A stretch of 5,592 nucleotides of DNA, taken from positions 1 through 5,592 of the forward strand of contig CAIPFW010000011.1 of the NCBI GenBank assembly GCA_903864455.1, given 5' to 3'. The notes under the pieces were generated by a model. The model saw only the letters and a program-made list of their open reading frames with translations. It was not told the DNA's origin and made no database searches. Positions within the stretch are counted from its first letter, which is position 1, and each line of letters starts with the position of its first letter. Of this stretch, positions 5,280 to 5,592 are shown piece after piece. The position numbers and the translations under genes are program-made. The stretch comes from an uncultured Anaplasmataceae bacterium. Its GTDB lineage: Bacteria > Pseudomonadota > Alphaproteobacteria > Rickettsiales > CAIPFW01.

Positions 5280-5592
5280 TTGAATGAATTTTCAATTGAA
5301 AATATTTTCATACTTTCAATATCGAAATATGAAAACTTTTCCATACTCTCAGCTTTATCGAAAAAGCTTGGAAGAGCTCAATTCTCAATTCAGAATTCTT
5401 TATTGGCGACGAGTGAAAAATTCGATTCAGGCTTTTTAATTAAAATAAAATATAAAACTCAGGGGAATTTTTTTAAAATTCTAGATTATAAATTATTTTT
5501 TTCATTTGACATCAATAATATTGAATGCGAAAGGCTTTTTGCAATTCAATCTCTCGCATCTTTAATTGAAAAATTTATCAAAAATATCGATG
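5280..5592 (+). CDS. recO: DNA repair protein RecO, N-terminal part (runs off the window), TTG start
   Basis: RecO helps load RecA onto SSB-coated single-stranded DNA in the RecFOR pathway. The visible 104 codons fit its N-terminal OB-fold: strand IFILSISKYENFSILSALSKK (9-29) matching the family's I-V-L-S...E-x-S-I-x-x-x-(F/L)-T/S pattern, Gly31 after it, the strand FLIKIKY (52-58), then FFKILDYKLFF (64-74) and the start of the helical domain with ERLFAIQSLASLIE (84-97). The reading frame opens after a TAA at 5265-5267 and contains no ATG or GTG before the window edge. TTG at 5280 is at the expected distance from the first strand, so I chose it; no Shine-Dalgarno sequence supports it. The overlapping ATG at 5284 is in another frame. 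The sequence is divergent, and a degraded gene or a different OB-fold protein cannot be excluded. Confidence 0.7.
   Translation, partial: MNEFSIENIFILSISKYENFSILSALSKKLGRAQFSIQNSLLATSEKFDSGFLIKIKYKTQGNFFKILDYKLFFSFDINNIECERLFAIQSLASLIEKFIKNID
5305..5335 (+). other. Stem-loop at the beginning of recO
   Basis: TTTTCATA (5305-5312) pairs with TATGAAAA (5328-5335), and inside it TTTC (5314-5317) pairs with GAAA (5324-5327) around loop AATATC, with one bulged C. That gives 12 pairs in all, inside the predicted coding region, with no long T-run behind it. The pairing is real on paper; whether it limits recO expression behind rpmJ is unknown. Confidence 0.4.

Noticed and set aside
5284..5439. 51-codon ATG-started frame just downstream of rpmJ
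   Set aside because: It overlaps the RecO-like frame, which stays open to the window edge and carries recognisable RecO patterns; this frame's protein resembles nothing known to me.
1..5592. tRNA, rRNA, riboswitch, CRISPR array, insertion sequence or toxin-antitoxin pair
   Set aside because: No cloverleaf, conserved RNA core, spaced direct repeats, transposase motifs or paired small genes were found in any gap; the gaps are short and AT-rich.

Overview
The window reads as chromosomal DNA of an AT-rich, probably genome-reduced alphaproteobacterium, most likely a host-associated lineage of the Rickettsiales or Holosporales type. This is inference. It rests on strong A+T bias in codons and spacers, short intergenic gaps, an adrenodoxin-type ferredoxin close to the mitochondrial/rickettsial form, a 41-residue cysteine-poor L36 ending in the alphaproteobacterial pattern NPRFKARQG, and a small Phe-terminated outer-membrane barrel. 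The MnmG does not carry the GPRAQADR-like segment usual in alphaproteobacteria, so the exact lineage stays open.

Layout from left to right. (1) 23-778, plus strand: a complete ABC-2 type permease of the YadH-like drug/lipid exporter class. (2) 791-3033, minus strand: a tight two-gene unit, fdx then mnmG, separated by 5 bases and converging on the permease with a 12-base gap. (3) 3034-3312: a 279-base divergent control region serving fdx-mnmG on the left and an outer-membrane protein gene on the right. (4) 3313-4068, plus: a secreted beta-barrel protein with strong expression signals and an intrinsic terminator that starts inside its last codons. (5) 4069-4238: terminators for the barrel gene and for the facing rsmA. 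(6) 4239-5015, minus: rsmA (ksgA). (7) 5016-5133: a divergent promoter region with a symmetric pair of -10 boxes. (8) 5134-5259, plus: rpmJ, absent from any long-ORF list because it has only 41 codons. (9) 5280 to the right edge, plus: the 5' part of a divergent recO, which appears to start at TTG.

Most genes are translation or maintenance housekeeping: tRNA wobble modification (mnmG), 16S rRNA dimethylation (rsmA), ribosomal protein L36 (rpmJ), Fe-S electron transfer (fdx) and recombination repair (recO). Two envelope genes, the exporter permease and the barrel, make up the rest. I see no mobile element, CRISPR array, tRNA, rRNA, toxin-antitoxin pair or defence cassette, and no convincing new multi-gene system. 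The points most worth a second look are the extra cysteines next to the ferredoxin cluster loop, the regulatory architecture of the barrel gene, the TTG start of recO, altered residues in MnmG motifs, and the mirror-image -10 boxes between rsmA and rpmJ.
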